From positions 18,246,540-18,310,539 of the forward strand of contig CM055114.1 in NCBI GenBank assembly GCA_029204225.1: 64,000 nucleotides of DNA. Reading direction: 5' to 3'. How positions within the stretch are numbered: the first letter of the stretch is position 1; each line of letters opens with the position of its first letter. The notes beneath the pieces were generated by a model that worked only from the letters and a program-made list of their open reading frames with translations, was not told the origin of the DNA and did no database searches. The position numbers and the translations under genes were made by a program. Source of the stretch: Diphasiastrum complanatum. Taxonomy: Eukaryota > Streptophyta > Lycopodiopsida > Lycopodiales > Lycopodiaceae. Shown here piece after piece: positions 1 to 11,875 of this stretch.

Positions 1-1544
1 AGCACCTTCCATTTTCAGCTACTTCATCACCCAGGAAAGGATAATAAGGTCGCCGATGCATTATCGAGAATCCCCAAGGTCAACCATATTTCCCTAGCAT
101 ATCATGAAGATTTCCTAGTATGTATGCTAGTGATTCAGACTTTCAACATATCTTTAAAATACTTGAAAGAAATCAAAATCATAAAGACTATGTTTTGAAA
201 GAAGGATATTTATTCAAAGAAGATAAGCTATGTATTCCCATAGCATTTAGAACCAAGATCCTTCAAGAAACCCATAGTCCACCCTATGCAGGACATAGGG
301 GAATTCCTTCAACTCTGGAAGCTCTGAAAAGATTCTTTTATTGGCCTACTATGCATCGAGACACAAGGCATTTTATAAATGCATGTCTAGTATGTCAACA
401 CAATAAAGATGAGCGAGGATTAAAAACTCTAGGATTACTTCATCCCTTGCCTATTCCTGAAGCTCCCTGTGAACATATTACCATGGACTTTGTCTCTGGG
501 TTCCCTAAAACCAAAAATGGGAATGAGATGATATGGACTGTCATTGATAGATTTAGCAAACAGGCTCATTTAATTCCCTGTAAGAAAAAGCTTAAGGGAC
601 CCGAAGCTGCTCATTTGTTTATACGTCACATCTTTAGGCTGCATGGACTACCCAAGAGTATAGTATCTGATCGGGATACAAGATTTACTAGCAACTTTTG
701 GAGAGCCCTTTTTGATAACTTGGGGACAACCCTTAAATTCTCTTCTTCCTTCCACCCCCAAACTGATGGTCAAAGTGAAATTACTAATTGAACCATCATA
801 GGCTTGTTGAGAAGGTATGTAAGTGATCAAAAGACTCAATGGGAACACTATCTCCTTATTCTAGAATTTGCTTACAATAGCACAGTTCATTCTTCTACTG
901 GTAAAGCGCTTTTTGAAGTAATGTATGGAAAACCTATTGTGCCTCTTGTATTAAGGACTAAAGAAAAGATATTTGCATCAGATGAATTTATGCAGGATTA
1001 TCAAGACACCTTTTCGAAGGTTCAGCAATCCATCACAAGTGCACAACAAAAACAGCAGAAAAGTGCAAATATCCGTCGGAGGGCAATCAAGTACGAAGAA
1101 GGGGAACTAGTTCTCCTAAAATTTGAAAAGAAAAGGCTCAGAAAAAAGAAGGGCAGCATGAAACTCTACCCAAAACTAGCCCAAAAGTATTATGGACCCT
1201 TTAAAGTCAAGACAGTAATCAATGAGGTTACATGTGAACTTGACTTACCTCTTACTTGGAAAATCCATAACAAATTCCATGTAAGCTTGCCAAAGAAATT
1301 CAATGGTCCAGAACTTGAAGGATTCACAAATTCCGAACCTCCAGAAGTTCAAGGAACCGAAGAAATCCTTCAACCTGAGCAGATCTTGATGCACAAGACA
1401 AGAACTGGAAGAAAGGGAATAACTTCTACATTATACCTCCTCAAGTATAAAAACTATCCTACTACGGATGCAAGATGGATGGAAGAAGAATTTTTCCAAG
1501 AATATCCAGAAATTTTAAATGTTTATTTGACAAATGTCCGTTGA
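1..1544 (+). pseudogene. Ty3/gypsy pol remnant: RNase H end, integrase, chromodomain
   Basis: This is the 3' part of a gypsy polyprotein, cut by the window edge. Frame 1 begins with the end of RNase H (HHPGKDNKVADALSR). Around 115-122 the frame shifts and the rest is read in frame 3. There the integrase zinc finger is visible (HSPPYAGH, then CLVCQH), followed by the DDE catalytic residues (TMDFVSGFP, VSDRDTRF, and the Glu of DGQSEITN). A C-terminal chromodomain-like end follows (LLKYKNY, then DARWMEEEF). Frame 3 is open from 120 to 1544 except for a single TGA at 789-791, where CGA (Arg) would be expected in this family. The chromodomain places it among chromoviruses. One frameshift and one stop make it non-functional but not very old. 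Family assignment is secure; the 5' two thirds of the element lie outside the window. Confidence 0.93.
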
Positions 1545-1561
1545 GGACAACGCTTAATGAT

Positions 1562-1582
1562 TTGGAGGGGTGTAATTTGTAT
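1562..1582 (+). other. Polypurine tract and start of presumed 3' LTR (gypsy)
   Basis: A purine-rich run (GGAGGGG) follows the pol stop and leads directly into TGTAATTTG at 1571, the layout expected for a PPT followed by the 5'-TG of a 3' LTR. The partner LTR is outside the window, so the LTR's right end cannot be fixed. Confidence 0.5.
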
Positions 1583-2574
1583 AGACCAAATTGACCAAGA
1601 AATAAAGGCTATCCAGTCTTCCATTCTTTTTGTATGAAACATATTCTGAATATTAGAGCTTATTACTCTAACTGATGAAATATGCGTACATGTATCATTA
1701 CCTGAAGACAAGAAATGAAACTGTAGATCAATGCTAACAGTTTGATGTGCAGGTTCTAGAAATAGAATCTAATGATGAACCATTTTATGGTATGATTCCT
1801 AACCTTTTCTTAAGGGTATGTGCAGGTACTAAGAAGAGTACCTGAAGAATGAACTAAAGAAGTTTCTTAAAGCTTAAAGATGGTACATGAAGAAGGCTTT
1901 TTCTAAAGTATATAAAGAAGGCTCAATCGAGTCTATAAAGATTTGGATAAGAAACCAAAGGACTGATCACCCTTTGTGTCACACTCCAATATGATTGGGG
2001 ATGGGCAACCCCTAGAAAAAAGGGCCTAGGAATTGATGAAAAATTATGCAAAATAAGATGGACATATACAAAGCCTTTCCCAAGTCATGAAAAACACTTG
2101 GGGTGAATCCCAATGTTGTAAACCAAGAAAAATACAACTTGAAAGTGGCTAACATTAAATGTTAAGCTACCTACCTTCCATCCTTATCAATATGTAACTT
2201 ACCTACTTTGCCATAACACACCTAGGAAAATGCGCCCTCCTACTCCTCCCCTTTTGCTTTAACTAGCTGATAAACACCCTCTCACACCTATACACCTCAC
2301 CCTCCCACTTTTACTTCTCCTAGAGTCTCCCTTACACCTCTCACACTTATTTTGAACACCTCAGCCACTACCTCAAGGCTACACATTCCCTATAAAAGGA
2401 GTAACTCGCCCCTCTCCCTCATTATTCATCTCCTTTTCATTTTTGGTTTCCCTCTTGTTCTTACTCTTATGTGCGTAGGTGCTTGGAAGGAAGCTTGGAG
2501 CTATGGCATAAGGAGGATCTATCAAGCTTGGATTGGAACCATTTTGGAACCACACTCACTTTCTCTTACCTCTT

Positions 2575-2578
<4 letters not shown>
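1583..2578. other. Probable U3/R region of the gypsy 3' LTR
   Basis: No coding sequence is seen. The stretch is AT-rich to about 2200, then C-rich and pyrimidine-rich. It contains a good TATA box (TATAAAAG, 2391-2398) preceding a CT-rich leader. Because it follows the pol end and PPT directly, I read it as LTR. This is inference, since the other LTR is not available for comparison. Confidence 0.4.
2391..2398 (+). promoter_or_regulatory. TATA box, probably LTR promoter
   Basis: TATAAAAG matches the plant TATA consensus and is followed about 20-30 bases downstream by a CT-rich stretch suited to transcription start. It lies in the presumed LTR of the gypsy element. Confidence 0.45.

Positions 2579-2625
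<47 letters not shown>
2579..2625. repeat. (CT)n microsatellite
   Basis: A perfect CT dinucleotide run of 47 bases in a CT-rich context. The apparent Leu-Ser or Glu-Arg reading frames across it are translations of the repeat, not genes. Confidence 0.97.
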
Positions 2626-2628
<3 letters not shown>

Positions 2629-2656
2629 CTTACACACCATCCATAGCCTAAAGGCC

Positions 2657-2965
2657 ATGCATGTCACACCATCCATAACTTGATGGCCTTGCATGTCACA
2701 CCAACCATAGCTTAATGGCCATGCATGTTTGATTTGGAACTTGCATGTCTGATTAGAAGCATGCATGTTTGATTTAGGAACTTGCATGTCTGATTTGAGA
2801 ACTTGCATGTATGATTTGAAGCTTGCATGTCGGATTTAGAGCTTGCATGTCGTACCATCCCTAGCCTAATGACTTTGCATGTCGGATTTGAAGCTTGCAT
2901 GTCAAATTTGATTCATGCATGTCATACCATCTAATGTCGAATGCCTATGCATGCTTTTGCATGTC
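2657..2965. repeat. Degenerate GCATGT minisatellite
   Basis: About 15 occurrences of TGCATGT or GCATGC, spaced roughly 20-35 bases apart. They are joined by variants of CTTGCATGTCTGATTTGA and by a longer variant containing CATACCATC. The units are degenerate but clearly tandem. The core is the RY-type CATGCA motif. A second cluster of the same core lies at 9583-9765. Confidence 0.85.
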
Positions 2966-3942
<977 letters not shown>

Positions 3943-3944
3943 CA

Positions 3945-6394
3945 TTATTGGGATTACCGCAGGACATTTATATGGCTGTATGTTACTTCGCTCCACAGAC
4001 TTCGGCGTTTGCTGAATTTGGTGGGGACCCATTTCAGGCACTCTCTGATGATATTGCTGTTTTTTCTCAATAGGGCTACATTTTGTTAGCAGGAGATTTC
4101 AACGCACGTACTAGCTCTAGACAGACAGAATTTCATGCAGATACTGACGTTCTTCGGCTTCATCCTCTGGATATGGGATTTGATCGAGTATCATAGGATT
4201 CACACTTCAGTTACATCTTTTAGAGAGCAATTGATTACTCTTGCGGAGACACATTCTCTGGCCATCTTGAATGGCCTCACACAGTGGCCTTCCTCATCAG
4301 CGTTTACATGTTATCCTCATGGTGGAGGACATAGTGTAGTTGACTACTTTATTGGATCACCTGCTTTGATCCCTCACATCTCTGATTTCTCCATTACACC
4401 TCCTACCATTTCTGATCACTCACTCCTACGCCTCTCACTAGGTCACATAACCCCGTCTTCTAAAGTTCCACGCTCTTCTTCTACTAACAAACGTGTTCCT
4501 TTTACTCACTCTGGACTCGCCAACTACACCACAACCATGTCCCAACTACTTACTCACTTCCCTTTCACGGCATCAGTTGAGCAACAAGCCACTTTTCTCT
4601 CTAAATCCCTCTTATCTGCAGCGTCCTCGTCTTTCCCCACCAAGACGCTATCATCTCATAGACGTATTCACAACCGCTGGTATGATGCAGAATGTAGCTC
4701 TCTTCACAAACATGTGGCAAATGCCAGATTACACTCCCCTGCAACACTCAAACAACACCAGAAAAAGTATCGTAAAGCCACCAGAACAAAGAAGATAACA
4801 TACCTACGATCACTCTGCCAAAGGTTGATCGATTCTTTAGATTCCGCTTCCTCCTCCTTTTTCTGGAAACATTTCACCAGATCCTCTTCGACTTTGGCCC
4901 CCATCGCAACCGAATCTTGGGTCGAATATGCCACAAAACTTTATACCCTAGACTCCCCTCCTACCTTACTCTCACCACGACCTGCCCGCTGCACGCTTTT
5001 TACTCCACACATGGTTGAAAATGCCATTAACCATGCGAAACTTCATAAAGCCACTGACTATGATTCTCTAAACGTGGATTTCCTAAAACCTGTAGCACAT
5101 CTTATCTCACCCTTTATTGCTCACGCTTTTAACACTGTTGTGACCTCTGGTTTTCCTACCGCATGGTGTACTAATATTCTTCATCCCATTCTCAAGGCAG
5201 GTGATCCCATAAATGTAGAAAACTATCGTACTATTATGATTGGTCACACTTTGGCTAAGATTTATGGTTCCAGTTTACAGACGGTTACTGGATCTTTTCC
5301 TGAGACTGAGGATTTACATGCTATGGGTCAGGCTGGGTTCAGACCAGGATACTCTACCTCAGATCAGATTTTCATTTTGCGATGCATCATTGAGGAGGCA
5401 TGACATCAGAGACAGAGAGTTTATTGTTGCTTTGTGGACTTCCGCAAAGCTTTTGACTCAGTTCCGAGACACCAGCATATCCTTGCAACTTTGCGATAAT
5501 AGATGGCTCGTTCTCTTCTCAGAAGGAATGTCATACATCAATCAGATTATCTTCGCTTGGCTTCACAGATGAGACTATTGCCACGATCATCACTTTGCGA
5601 GTTTGGGCGCGGTTCAGGGACGATAGTGGTTGGTCCTCGCTGATCCATTCTACCATTGGAGTGAAGCAGGGCTGCCCCTTATCTCCTACTCTCTTTGCAC
5701 TATATATTGATGACCTCGAGCAGATTATTCGAGAGGAAGGTGGAGAGAGTTGTCCCTTAGCAGATATTATTATCCCCAGTCTCCTATACGCTGATGATGT
5801 GGTTCTTCTCTCATCCTCTGCAGCTGGCTTACAGAGACACCTCTCTGCTTTACATCACTTCTATCAGCTTTTGGGGATTGACGGTTAATACTAAGAAGAC
5901 CAAGATTATGGTGTTCAACACCAATAGACAGCATATGAGAGATGTGACCTTCTATTATGATGGGTTGCCGATTGAGATTGTCACCTCTTACACTTGTTTG
6001 GGAGTACTTTTCTCTGGTCAACTACTCACATTCCGATAGGCAGCCCTCTCCAGATTCTGTAAGGGGAACACTTCTCTTGTTCATATGGAGAGATTCTGCT
6101 CCACATATTATGTATAGGACCCTGCTACCAGATGCTTACTATTTTCTGCCACTGTCTCTCCGGTTGTTTTATACTCTGCTGAGACTTGGTGTCCGGATTT
6201 ATCACGTGATACTTGGAGGGATCTTACTCGTATCCAGATTCTCATGCTTAGCAGGATGATTAGGGCTAAGCCCTCGGTGCCACATGATATCATATTAGCG
6301 GAGTTTGCTTCCCCTCCCCTGGTTATTAGTGCTATGTTTCAGATCATTACCTTTCTTCACAGGATATCAGAGTTAGACACTTCCAGATATATTG
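3945..6394 (+). pseudogene. LINE ORF2 remnant (endonuclease and reverse transcriptase)
   Basis: This is a 5'-truncated non-LTR retrotransposon. The apurinic-type endonuclease domain shows [12 protein letters not shown], the GDFNA motif near 4095 and the terminal SDHS motif near 4413. The reverse transcriptase follows: AGFRPGYSTSDQ (about 5330), FVDFRKAFDSVP (about 5440), GVKQGCPLSP (about 5660), the catalytic YADDVVLLS (about 5790) and the thumb (LTVNTKKTKIMVF). A TGA at 5401 interrupts the frame just before the first RT aspartate, and further stops and frameshifts follow. No poly(A) or other LINE-type tail is seen; the sequence runs straight into copia integrase. The clade is not assigned. 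The element is dead. Confidence 0.92.
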
Positions 6395-6404
6395 TTGCTG
6401 CTCG

Positions 6405-8801
6405 CTAATAAAAGTGACGTTCTTTTGAAATTTAAAGAATTTCTCAGTTTTGTGCACTCTAAGACTTCGAAGGGAGTTAGACAACAACGTTCAGATCGTG
6501 GTGGTGAATATATTTCTACAGAATTTCAGGAGTTTTGTACCAACAATAACATTCTACATCAGTTTATGGCTGTGTACACCCCTCAGCACAATGGTGTTGC
6601 AGAACGGCGGAATCGAACTCTTGTTGAAACAACACGCTGCATGATGATTCGTGCAAAGTTACCTGCTAAATTTTGGGCGGAAGCAGTTAATATCGCCAAT
6701 TACTTGCAGAATCGTACTTTACAATCTCTAGATAAGGAGAAAACTCCTTATGAATGTTAGACTGGGAAAAAGCCCAAGTTAACACATGTTAGAATTTTTG
6801 GATGTCTAGCATATTTATTTGTTCCTAAATTTAAACGCAATAAGCTAGACAATACTGCTATGGATATGATGCAATCTCAAATTGTTATAAGATTTACATT
6901 CCAGCTACAAAGAAATTTCATTTTTCTAGAGATGTACGCTTTGATGAATCAAAGTTCATAGATGATCCTATATTCCAGAAAAAGGAAGAAGCAGATGTTC
7001 TAGGATATGATGTTTTCAAACTGTTTCATGCTACTCCAGAAGAGCAACCTATTGTTCCAACTATGCATGAACCTCTTCTTGATGAAGAAGAAGAAGAAGA
7101 AATCATTGAACATGCAGGTGCGGAAGAAGAAGAATTCGAAGATAAGGAAGCTGCTACATCACGGCCAAGGAGAGAAAGACGAGAGCTAGTTTGCTTCCAA
7201 AAAGAACCTGGATATTTTGTGGAAGCTCCATCAACTTATGAAGAAGCAATGCAAAGTAAAGAACAAGATCAATGGCGCAAAGCTATGGATGAAGAGATGG
7301 AGTCCATGTATCGACACCAAGTTGGAAGCTGCAGCCTTTACCACCAAGAAGAAAGGCTATAGATTTCAAATAGCTCTATAAGCTGAAATTTTCACCTGAA
7401 GGTGATATTATACGCTTCAAGGCTCACCTTGTAGCAAAAGGTTATTCTCAAAAGTTTAAAGTTGACTATTTTGATACGTTTTCTCCCGTTGTAAAGCAAG
7501 TTAGCATACGTTTGTTAGTTTCTTTGGCCGCTTATTATGATCTGAAAATGCATCAAATAGATGAGAAAACAGCATATTTATATGGCACACTTGATGAAAC
7601 TATTTTTATGAAGCAGCCACCAGGCTATGTGAGTAGACATCATCCTAGTTGGGTTTGCTTGCTTTTAAAAAGTATATATGGTTGGTTTAAAACAATCCGC
7701 TAGCCAATGGAATAAGAAGATAGATCAAGTCCTAAGAGCATTGGGGTTCATACCATTCATTCCTGATGGTAATGTTTATTTCAAAAGGGTGAATGAGTAG
7801 TATGTATTGTTGATAGTCTATGTTGATGATTCATTGTTGATAGGAAATTCTACTCCTTTCATCAATCATTGTAAGAAGTTAATTGGCTCTACCTTTGATG
7901 TTTCGGACCTTGGAGAGGCGAAATTTTGCCTTGGAATTCAAATTCATCATGACAGGGTAAAAGGCACCATTGCACTTCATCAACAACATTATATTTTGAA
8001 GATCCTGAAGGACTACAATATGTTGGAATGCAAAGGCAAAGACATTCCTATGCTACCTGGAGTCAAATTATCCAAGGAAGATGGAGCGAAGACTGAAGAG
8101 GAACATGAAGAAATGTCCAAGATTCCTTATCACAATTTGATTGGATCTTTAATGTATCTCACTACTTGGACACGGCCTGATATTGCCTATACAGTTCATA
8201 CTCTTAGTCAGTTTGCTACTAATCCTGGTGTTATTCATTGGAAGCATGCTAAATATGTTTTACAATATTTGAAAGCTACTTCCGATTATGGACTTGTTTT
8301 CTCTAAACAAGATGGTCTATCGCTTGCTTCATACAGTGATACTAGTTGGGCTTCTAATGTGGATGATTATAAAAGCATTACAGGAGGATGTAGTATACTT
8401 TCAGGGGCAGCCATCACATGGATATGCAAGAAGCAATCTTTCGTTGCTCAATCCTCTTGCGAGGCGGAATATATCGCAGCCTCAAGAGTTTCTAATGAAG
8501 TAGTTGGCTGCGATTCGTGCTTGAACATCTACATCAACTTGATGAAGGCCCAAGTTCTTTATTTATTGACAACACTTCTACTATTGTACTTTCAAAAGAC
8601 GTCGTATTTCATGGGAGGACCAAACATATTCATATCAAGTATCATCATTTGAGAGATCTAGTCAAGAAGAAGATTGACTCAAGTAACATGGTTGCAGATA
8701 TTCTTACAAAGCCACTCCATGCAAAATTATTTCATCGTCATAGGAAGAAGCTTGGAGTATGTAAAATTGACCAAACTCAAGAGGGAGCTGTTATGGTTTA
8801 A
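6405..8801 (+). pseudogene. Ty1/copia pol remnant (integrase, RT, RNase H)
   Basis: Sequence enters mid-integrase (KFKEFLSFV, SDRGGEY, TPQHNGVAERRNRT). It continues through the integrase C-terminus (RIFGCLAYLFVP) to the RT (AYYDLKMHQIDEKTAYLYG, catalytic YVDDSLL at about 7820) and copia RNase H (SYSDTSWASN, AEYIAAS, VADILTKPLHA). It is broken by a stop at 6758-6760, several frameshifts between 6880 and 7800, and one near 8505. The acidic linker (7070-7150) is normal for copia between integrase and RT. Gag, protease and the integrase zinc finger are missing because the LINE joins directly. It ends with a PPT and presumed 3' LTR. Confidence 0.93.
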
Positions 8802-9365
8802 GTTTTTGATCAATTTCACCATGTATTTTAGCGCCACGCATTTTTTATTTGCGTTGAATTCTCTCAAAGTTTAAATAGGCTTACCAAGTTTGTGAACATT
8901 ATAAAAATTTATTGTAAAGGTTTTAAAACCTTGAGTAGGCCCATAAGTTGTACATGGGACCCTAGGGGCAATTTTACATGCTACCAACTATATGTTAGAA
9001 CTATATGAATTTTCTTATGTTGCAGGAGGGCGCATTTTTCCTATATAGGAAACTTTGCATGAAGAGGGAAAGTGCATGCTTAGCATGTGGGACACCTATT
9101 TCACCTACTTTTGACACTTGGAAGCCATGTATATCACATATCATTTGTTTCCAATCTATAAATGATACCGCCTCCTACTGGATGGGTGCACTATTGGAGA
9201 GAGAGAGAGAGATTTCTTCTCACATATGCTCTTGTGATTTGTTTTTGTGGTAGAATCTCTTGCTAATTAATGCTAGTGTAATGCTAACCTAGATTGGTGT
9301 CTTGTTGGATCTGATTTATTGCTTTGTATTCTTGCTAATGTAAAGTTCTTCTTGTTGGAAATTCA
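8781..9365 (+). other. PPT and presumed 3' LTR of the copia element
   Basis: A purine run (GAGGGAG, 8781-8787) just before the pol stop is followed by TGTTATGG at 8789, the expected PPT/LTR boundary. The following few hundred bases have no reading frame and contain TATA-like sequence near 9158. The right boundary is uncertain; a plausible one is near 9365. No partner LTR is present. Confidence 0.45.
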
Positions 9366-9860
9366 TGGACAGCAAGCATTCGTGATCCAATCGACCCAAT
9401 TGGAGGAGCAATTTCCAGGATTAATGATCTTAGAATGCTCCTTACAGCATATACTATCATTTTAGTTTGTGTAGCAAGTCTCTGACATGAGTTTCATGCT
9501 TCTGCTTGCATCCTCTTCATCTTGCTCGCTGCCCTCCATAGCCAGCAGATCCGATTACTTCGAAAGTTTGATCTATTCATTGCATGTCGACAAAATTACA
9601 ATTTGCTAGCAAATTCCGTTTGCATGTGCAAATACTAGTCCATGCATGTTGCATGCATGCCTCTAGAATTCTTCAGATTGCTTGCATGTTTCCACAGTTG
9701 CTTGCATGTTGATTGCATGTCACTGTATTTGCTTGCATGTTGATTGCATGTTGCTGATTTTGATCTATTTTGAGTTGTAGAAGACCATCGAGGATTCCTA
9801 GGTTGGTAAACCTCGATTTAACGATCCTTTCTATCTCTGTTTTCAATTATATAACAAATG
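9366..9860. other. Non-coding; second GCATGT cluster
   Basis: No gene seen. From 9583 to 9765 the TGCATGT/GCATGC core recurs about ten times, often as CTTGCATGTTGATTGCATGT, resembling the array at 2657-2965 but with different linkers. Confidence 0.6.
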
Positions 9861-10085
9861 AGGTATCTGATATTGTTCAGAGTTAGTGAGAGAGTTAGAG
9901 CACTGAAGAGATGCCAGTTGAATCTGTAAATGGTCTTCGTACCATATAATCCTGGACATTATCCTCTTCTTAGTTAGTTTGGTTTTTGTTATGTTGTTTG
10001 ACGGCATTGATCCGTCTTGGTTCCACTATATCTAATGTACTTGTTCGTCTTATACGCCTTTTGGCATGGAAAAGACGTTAATAAA

Positions 10086-10152
<67 letters not shown>
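9861..10152 (+). mobile_element. LINE 3' module copy 1: hairpin plus (CT)n tail
   Basis: About 230 bases are nearly identical to 13707-13988, from TATCTGA...GTTCAGAGTTAGTGAGAG to a terminal hairpin at 10047-10076 (outer arms GTCTT/AAGAC; inner arms around a TTTT loop, ACGCC/GGCAT here and ATGCC/GGCAT in the other copies). TTAATAAAG follows, then 64 bases of (CT)n (10089-10152). Only this module is present here. The constant hairpin with a simple-repeat tail is the layout expected for a LINE or SINE 3' end. The family's coding region is suggested only by copy 2. Confidence 0.75.
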
Positions 10153-10157
<5 letters not shown>

Positions 10158-10719
10158 TCTTCCTCATTTATACTCACCCTGTCTTGCTATAAAAAATACG
10201 GACTAATGCACATGTATAGTCTCTTCAAAGAACAAGGTTTCTAACTTACCCAAGCTTCTAATTTTTTTTCTTAAAAAAACGTTTCCTTATGAAGTAAAGA
10301 AACTCTACAAAAGGTTTTTTTTAAAAAAAACTATACTCTACAAAGTTTTTTAAACTATAATGGAGGGAAAGTCGATTTCCCACCTTTTTTTGAACACACA
10401 TTACCTTCCGGGAAACTTCAAAATGTGACTTTACATAAACTTGCAACTTTCGACACTTTCTCCTCACAATACTGTGAAGAGCTTCTCCGATCTCTCACCC
10501 ACGAAAAGTGCCCCTTACTGGTTGGGTTCTTTCATGAAGATCTATTTGGTATGCTCTCTTTCTCCCAAGTCCTTGCTACAGTCTCCTCTGCCCAGAAGGC
10601 AGCGATGGAGGCTTTCCATAGTTGAGAAAATATTACTATGATCTCTATTGATAGCATTGGTTGATTAGCCGCTCCTTGATAAGCTCATATATGTCTGATT
10701 TTATGCGCTGGAGCAGCCC
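10153..10719. other. No gene seen
   Basis: AT-rich with A and T homopolymers (10262-10330). Two overlapping open frames (10425-10641) look like neither known proteins nor conserved coding sequence. The left end of the following LTR probably lies here but has no recognisable partner. Confidence 0.4.
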
Positions 10720-11177
10720 GATCCACAACGGATTTGTGGCTACACTTGGCACATAACCTTGCATCTGTCCAGCGATGGACAGCATGCCATCTCTCTCACT
10801 TCTTTAGTTAACTTTTTGAGTAAGATATGTGGGGAGTCCAACGATGGACTACATGCTTTCACTCTCTCTTTTGAGAGTAAGTTTTTTGCTAAAGATATGT
10901 GGGAAGTCCAGCGATGGACAGCAGGCATTTAGACTCTCTTTTGAGAGTATTTTTTTATGTAAGAAGTGTGGGGAGTCCAGCAATGGACAGCTGACCTTCC
11001 CTCTCACTTTTGTAGGTAATCATTATGAGGAATATGTGGGAGCTCCAACGATGGACTCTGAGTAAGGTCTTTTTGTTTTAAAGTGGTGGTTTTGTGAACC
11101 CTTGGCTCATTGTCCAGCTATGGACAGTCTCCACATTTGCTCTCTAAACTCGTTCCTTCTACTATCTAAAGATGGAT
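10720..11177. repeat. ~69-bp tandem array with two hairpins per unit
   Basis: The 14-base near-palindrome GTCCAGCGATGGAC recurs at 10767, 10836, 10906, 10975, 11043 and 11112, a period of 68-70 bases, with decayed copies near 10720 and 11164. Several units carry a second palindrome, ACTCTCTTTTGAGAGT, plus AAGATATGTGGGGA. The array sits 470-930 bases upstream of an LTR-retrotransposon primer-binding site, so it is probably in U3 of that element's 5' LTR and could act as a repeated enhancer-like block. That role is inference. Confidence 0.85.
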
Positions 11178-11646
11178 AGAAGGAAGTGGGTTGGCTTACT
11201 TTTAAGAAATGATCTAAGTTCTCTGTTCTTATTACAGTTATGGACTTGGCTCATTACATTCGCCGCGTCCATTCACATTTACTTTACTTTATGCATAAGC
11301 GGGCCTTGGGCCCTTTTTATTCATTAGTGACACTTAGACTATATGGTTGGCCTTTGGCCTTATTATTCATTATTAGGCCATTTGTACATATGACTAGAGA
11401 GTGGGGGCCTTTTTGGAGGGCGCACTATTATCCCTCCCAGTTGGGCCCTAGCCACCAGAAGCTTCCTTTTAGGGCTTCTTCTTGGCTATAAGTAGGGAAA
11501 CTGTGTCATTTGTTATTCAGCTGATGATATTGATCTCTCTCTTTAGTCTCCTTAATCTCTCTCTTTCCTGCTTTCTAGGGTTAAGTCTTGCTTATGTGAT
11601 GTTTTTATAGCTTAGCTCTAGATCAGCTGTGGCTCTATTCGTAACT
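11178..11646 (+). other. Presumed U3/R/U5 end of 5' LTR, with TATA-like box
   Basis: Non-coding sequence between the ~69-bp array and the primer-binding site. CTATAAGTA at 11486-11494 is a plausible LTR TATA box. The LTR does not end in a clear CA at the PBS, so its edge is decayed or slightly displaced. Confidence 0.45.
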
Positions 11647-11658
11647 TGGTATCAGAGC
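11647..11658 (+). other. LTR-retrotransposon primer-binding site (tRNA-iMet)
   Basis: TGGTATCAGAGC is the standard plant retrotransposon PBS, complementary to the 3' end of initiator tRNA-Met. It shows that the gag ORF downstream belongs to an LTR element. Confidence 0.85.
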
Positions 11659-11680
11659 ACTTTCTTGTGCACTACTTTTT

Positions 11681-11791
11681 CAGATTTAGTAGAGGCTGTC
11701 CAGCGCCCTACTAACCCATCACTTTTGTTGATTTTTTCATCAGATTTCCATCATTTTTTTCAGATTTAGTAGAGGCTGTTCAGCGCCCTAC
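11681..11791 (+). repeat. 31-base direct repeat in the retroelement leader
   Basis: CAGATTTAGTAGAGGCTGT followed by (C/T)CAGCGCCCTAC occurs at 11681-11711 and 11761-11791, 80 bases apart with one mismatch. It lies between the PBS and gag, where packaging signals usually are. Confidence 0.9.
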
Positions 11792-11875
11792 ATAATATTG
11801 GTTTTAATAGACTAATTTGGGGTGACGACAAGAGTCCGCTCCCTCAAGTTTTCGTCTATTCCTTCCACTATCATT

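Noticed and set aside
11240-11491. 83-codon ORF upstream of the PBS
   Set aside because: It falls in the presumed LTR and has no recognisable domain.
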